From contig CAMLGG010000085.1 of the NCBI GenBank assembly GCA_946479475.1, positions 1-18,841 on the forward strand: 18,841 nucleotides of DNA. The letters run 5' to 3'. The notes beneath the pieces are model-generated. The model saw only the letters and a program-made list of their open reading frames with translations. It was not told the DNA's origin and made no database searches. Shown here piece by piece: positions 16,253 to 18,841 of this stretch (position 1 is the first letter of the stretch; each line of letters begins with the position of its first letter). The DNA is from an uncultured Ideonella sp. (GTDB taxonomy: Bacteria; Pseudomonadota; Gammaproteobacteria; Burkholderiales; Burkholderiaceae). A program made the position numbers and the translations under genes.

Positions 16253-16456
16253 GTGTTGTGGCGGGTGGTGTTCGGGCAACGGGTGCGGGAGCCGGCCAAT
16301 CTCTGGGCCGGTCCGTGGCACCCCAGCAGGGACCACGTCGAGCGCTGGGCCGCCTGGTTCCGCGCCCTGGGCCAGGATGCGCAGGTGCAGTCCAGCAGCG
16401 AAGGCGGCGCGAGCCTGCGCGACCGCGGCCGACCGGGGGCCCTGGGCGGACACTGA
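16253..16456 (+). CDS. Small hypothetical protein (67 aa)
   Basis: A probable small gene filling the gap between the solute-binding protein and the TRIC gene. From GTG 16253 it encodes 67 residues: MLWRVVFGQRVREPANLWAG, then PWHPSRDHVERWAAWFRALG, then a polar, low-complexity C-terminal tail. AAGAGGAG (16237-16244) is 8 nt before this GTG; GTG 16250 (5 nt) is an alternative. The tryptophan-rich middle and the amphipathic helix ERWAAWFRALG look like real protein, unlike typical GC-driven open frames. There is no signal peptide or membrane helix. It ends 44 bp before the TRIC gene and may be co-transcribed with it. No function is recognised. Confidence 0.5.
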   Translation: MLWRVVFGQRVREPANLWAGPWHPSRDHVERWAAWFRALGQDAQVQSSSEGGASLRDRGRPGALGGH

Positions 16457-16500
16457 ACGCAGGCGATGGCGTCCTGGCAGGCGCACGACGCGGAGGGTAG

Positions 16501-17154
16501 ATGTCGATCACTGCACCTTGGGTGCTGTCTCAGGTCCAGCTGGTCGCCGAGGCGGCCGCGACGATCGCCTTTGCCGTGTCCGGGGTCATCGAGGGGGCCC
16601 GCAAGAGGCTGGATGCGGTGGGCATCTGCGTGGTGGGCGGCCTGGCGGCCTTCGGCGGCGGCACGATCCGCGATGTGCTGCTGGACCGGCGGCCGCTGTT
16701 CTGGGCCGAGCACCCGGGCTGGGTCTGGACGCTGCTGGGCCTGTGCCTCGCGGCCATGGTCTTCATGCGGGCGCGCCACTTCGAGCCCACCGAGCGCGCC
16801 ATCCAGTGGCCCGATGCGATCGGCCTCGGCCTGTTCACAGCGAGCGGCACGCAGATCGCCGTCGATTCAGGCGTGCCCTACGTGGTCGCCGTCATCCTGG
16901 GCGTCGTGACGGCCGTCTTCGGCGGCGTGCTGCGGGACATCGTCTGCAACGAGATCCCCCGCGCCTTCAGCGACCACCGGCCGTACGCGATCTGCTCTTT
17001 CGCCGGCGGGTGGGTCATGGTCTCGGCGCATCTGGCCGGCCTGCCCGAGTGGATGGCCGTGTCCGCCACCGCGCTCGTCACGACGGCCCTGCGAGTGCTC
17101 GCGATCGCCCGGGACTGGCGGCTGCCGGCCTGGCGGGCCTCCGGGCCGCCGTGA
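16501..17154 (+). CDS. TRIC / UPF0126-family membrane protein
   Basis: A 217-residue inner-membrane protein of the trimeric intracellular cation channel family (formerly UPF0126; E. coli YicG and YadS are members). About seven hydrophobic helices are seen in two homologous halves. Each half carries the family's glycine-rich hinge: VVGGLAAFGGGTIRDVLLDR in the first and VFGGVLRDIVCNEIP in the second. Prokaryotic TRIC proteins form cation-permeable trimers, and YicG-like members have been linked to small-molecule transport, so the physiological substrate here is open. GGAGGG (16492-16497) sits 3-4 nt before the ATG, slightly close but usable. The gene ends 14 bp from a convergent receiver-domain gene; the spacer includes a 12-bp palindrome TGCTCATGAGCA (17166-17177) overlapping that gene's end. 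Confidence 0.92.
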   Translation: MSITAPWVLSQVQLVAEAAATIAFAVSGVIEGARKRLDAVGICVVGGLAAFGGGTIRDVLLDRRPLFWAEHPGWVWTLLGLCLAAMVFMRARHFEPTERAIQWPDAIGLGLFTASGTQIAVDSGVPYVVAVILGVVTAVFGGVLRDIVCNEIPRAFSDHRPYAICSFAGGWVMVSAHLAGLPEWMAVSATALVTTALRVLAIARDWRLPAWRASGPP

Positions 17155-17168
17155 GCGGCCAGCGCTGC

Positions 17169-18101
17169 TCATGAGCACATGAAGACGAGCCGCCCGTCGC
17201 CGTAGCCCGGGACCGACAGGCGGTAGTCCGCGCGGCGGTGGCTGCTGCCCAGCGCGGCCCTGAGCTTCACGGCGTCCGGGCCGACCAGGCTGGCACCCTT
17301 GAACACCGCTTCGGCGACGCCGACCTGGCCGCCCAGGTGCGAGGCCATCTCGCGAAGGAAGGCGGTCGCCGAGCCGACGAGCTCGGGGCCGGGCGAGCCC
17401 TGCGTGATCGCCTGGCGGACGCGCGAGGGGTCGGCCTGCATCGCGCTGCCGCCCAGCATGCACAGCGCGGGCAGGTCGGCTGCGGCGAAGGCGCAGATGC
17501 GGCCGTCGGCGGCCGAGGCATAGGTGGCGAGGAGGTGGCGCATCCCGGGCTGCTGGCCGCCGCCCTTCTCGCTTTCGGTCGCGGTCACGCGAAAAGGCAC
17601 GCCGGGCATCCAGGCCTCGAGGACGCGGCGCATCGCCCGCAGGCCGAGCACCGGCTCCGGTCCGCCCGTCCACGTGGCGCCGCCGCGGCCCAGCAGGGGG
17701 GCGACGGCCGCGAGCAGCTCGTGATCGTGGAAGGGCTTGTGCACGATGAAGGCCGCACCGCTGGCGAGCGCCTGCTGCAGCAACTCCGGCGAGGTCTCGG
17801 TGGTGACGAAGCCGAAGGGCAGCGTCGCGTGGCCTCTCTCGCGCAGGGCCTGCAACAGCTCGATGCCCGACATGCCCGGCATGTGCCAGTCGCAGACGAC
17901 GAGGTCCGGCATGCCGCGCTCCAGCAGCCTCAGGGCCTCGAAGGCGCAGCCGGCGGTCTGGATCTCGAGGCGTCCCAGCCGGGGGCTCTCCAGCACGCGC
18001 CGGATGAGGGCCTGCATGGCGCGGCTGTCGTCGACGACCAGCACCCGCGGGGCCGGCGCGGCGGCGCCGGGGGCAGGGCTGGGGGCGGGGCGGCTGCTCA
18101 T
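17169..18101 (-). CDS. Receiver-domain response regulator with unassigned C-terminal half
   Basis: A 310-residue cytoplasmic signalling protein. After a Pro/Ala-rich leader (residues 1-18), a CheY-like receiver at about 19-138 has D24/D25 (LVVDDSRAMQ), phospho-acceptor D71 (VVCDWHMPGMSG), T100/T101 and K122 (VHKPF). The remaining 170 residues have no helix-turn-helix and no GGDEF, EAL or HD-GYP motif. They contain GRICAFAAADLPALCMLGGS and FLREMASHLGGQ, which faintly recall CheC/CheX-type phosphatase domains, but the family's Glu-x-x-Asn motif is not clear, so this is only a suggestion. The start ATG 18101 has a weak ribosome site. The gene is divergent from urtA (166-bp spacer) and convergent with the TRIC gene. 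No partner kinase is adjacent, unless the permease-kinase also addresses it. Confidence 0.85.
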   Translation of the reverse strand: MSSRPAPSPAPGAAAPAPRVLVVDDSRAMQALIRRVLESPRLGRLEIQTAGCAFEALRLLERGMPDLVVCDWHMPGMSGIELLQALRERGHATLPFGFVTTETSPELLQQALASGAAFIVHKPFHDHELLAAVAPLLGRGGATWTGGPEPVLGLRAMRRVLEAWMPGVPFRVTATESEKGGGQQPGMRHLLATYASAADGRICAFAAADLPALCMLGGSAMQADPSRVRQAITQGSPGPELVGSATAFLREMASHLGGQVGVAEAVFKGASLVGPDAVKLRAALGSSHRRADYRLSVPGYGDGRLVFMCS

Positions 18102-18127
18102 GGCGCTTTCTGGCTAGGCGGGATATC

Positions 18128-18142
18128 GGCACGGCCGCCGCA
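18128..18142 (+). promoter_or_regulatory. Weak sigma-54-like element upstream of urtA
   Basis: GGCACGGCCGCCGCA has GG and GC at N10 spacing and the CACG of the -24 element, but the preceding T and the TT of the -12 element are replaced by C. It lies about 125 bp before the urtA start. The match is clearly weaker than that at ureA and could be chance in GC-rich DNA. Confidence 0.25.
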
Positions 18143-18183
18143 GGATTGAGGTCTCCCTACAGGGCGCGGCTGAACGGAGGCTG

Positions 18184-18199
18184 TACGCCATCCGGCGTA
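18184..18199. promoter_or_regulatory. 16-bp dyad TACGCC-N4-GGCGTA upstream of urtA (candidate operator)
   Basis: TACGCC (18184-18189) and GGCGTA (18194-18199) are perfect inverted arms around ATCC, 68 bp before the urtA ATG. The TAC...GTA outer bases resemble sites of LuxR/NarL-type regulators. It is a candidate binding site for the regulator encoded at 13519-14481, an inference only. Confidence 0.45.
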
Positions 18200-18267
18200 T
18201 TTCACGGGCGGGGCGCCTTTCCTACCCTTGGGTCCGTTACGTCAACCGCCCGAGGAGCACCCGGACC

Positions 18268-18841
18268 ATGCGCCAAGACCGCCGCACCTTCACCCAGTCG
18301 TTCAGCGCGCTCGCGCTGGGCGTCGCCGCCCTCGGCCTGCCCGGCTGGGCCCAGGCCGCCGACACCATCAAGGTCGGCGTGCTGCACAGCCTGTCGGGCA
18401 CCATGGCCATCTCGGAGACGGTGCTCAAGGACACCGTGCTGATGGCCATCGACGAGATCAACGCCAAGGGCGGCGTGCTCGGCAAGAAGCTCGAGCCGGT
18501 GGTCGTGGACCCGGCCTCCAATTGGCCGCTGTTCGCCGAGAAGGCCAAGCAGCTGATCACGCAGGACAAGGTGGCCGTGGTCTTCGGCTGCTGGACGTCC
18601 GTCAGCCGCAAGTCGGTGCTGCCGGTGTTCGAGGAGAACAACTCGCTGCTGTTCTACCCCGTGCAGTACGAGGGTGAAGAGCTCAGCAAGAACGTCTTCT
18701 ACACCGGCGCCGCGCCCAACCAGCAGGCCATCCCCGCGGTGGAGTACCTGATGAGCAAGGACGGCGGCTCGGCCAAGCGCTTCGTGCTGCTGGGCACCGA
18801 CTACGTCTACCCGCGCACCACCAACAAGATCCTGCGCGCCT
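18268..18841 (+). CDS. urtA: Urea ABC transporter substrate-binding protein, N-terminal 191 residues (cut by window edge)
   Basis: Periplasmic binding component of the high-affinity urea importer UrtABCDE, related to branched-chain amino-acid binding proteins. The leader [20 protein letters not shown] with twin arginines (R5-R6) and cleavage after GWAQA (A30) indicates a Tat-type signal. Mature sequence [72 protein letters not shown] and [17 protein letters not shown] is typical of UrtA rather than amide- or amino-acid-binding relatives. GAGGAG sits 10 nt before ATG 18268. The gene runs off the right edge; the usual length is about 420 residues, and urtBCDE probably follow outside the window. 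A 16-bp dyad lies in its upstream region. Confidence 0.93.
   Translation, partial: MRQDRRTFTQSFSALALGVAALGLPGWAQAADTIKVGVLHSLSGTMAISETVLKDTVLMAIDEINAKGGVLGKKLEPVVVDPASNWPLFAEKAKQLITQDKVAVVFGCWTSVSRKSVLPVFEENNSLLFYPVQYEGEELSKNVFYTGAAPNQQAIPAVEYLMSKDGGSAKRFVLLGTDYVYPRTTNKILRA

Noticed and set aside
17166..17177. Palindrome TGCTCATGAGCA at the TRIC/receiver junction as an operator
   Set aside because: It overlaps the last codons of the convergent receiver gene, far from any start. A 12-bp palindrome in an 18-kb window is not by itself significant.

Overview
The window is about 18.8 kb of very GC-rich bacterial DNA. Gene content points to a betaproteobacterium, most likely Burkholderiales: a typical RdgC, a Klebsiella-type three-subunit urease, a UrtA-type urea binding protein with a twin-arginine leader, and a DUF2242-like lipoprotein. 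The lineage is inferred from familiarity with protein families; no search was run. I recognise fourteen protein genes, two of them cut by the window edges, plus one probable small hypothetical gene. I see no tRNA, rRNA, CRISPR array, transposase or integrase.

Layout. At the left edge, ureA-ureB-ureC run leftwards (1-1347; ureC incomplete) behind a strong sigma-54-type promoter match. A divergent lipoprotein gene (1476-2021) follows. Next is a tight rightward tyrosine-degradation operon: 4-hydroxyphenylpyruvate dioxygenase, a small VOC metalloprotein and fumarylacetoacetase (2351-5285). It has a good sigma-70 promoter bracketed by a perfect 10-bp inverted repeat. A leftward AP2-like protein with a basic tail (5397-6017) and rightward rdgC (6244-7188) diverge from a hairpin-rich spacer. 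A membrane-bound Cache-HAMP-PAS-GGDEF diguanylate cyclase follows (7296-9935).

The most unusual gene is at 10089-13538. It encodes an 1149-residue protein fusing a complete NCS1-family permease (purine, cytosine and hydantoin transporter family), an eight-cysteine module, two further membrane helices, a histidine kinase and a receiver domain. It overlaps by 20 bp a LuxR-type response regulator gene (13519-14481). Beyond it lie a convergent family-5 ABC solute-binding protein (14488-16080, minus strand), a small hypothetical gene, a TRIC/UPF0126 membrane protein (16501-17154), a leftward receiver-domain protein with an unassigned C-terminal half (17169-18101), and at the right edge the start of urtA.

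How it may fit together. Urea hydrolysis (ureABC) and urea uptake (urtA) bracket the window, and the permease-kinase and LuxR regulator sit between them. The ureA upstream region has a sigma-54 match and the urtA upstream region has a clean 16-bp dyad. A reasonable inference is that the permease-kinase is a transporter-like sensor for urea or a related nitrogen compound and that its partner regulator acts on urt and/or ure genes. This is a hypothesis from position, not something the sequence proves.
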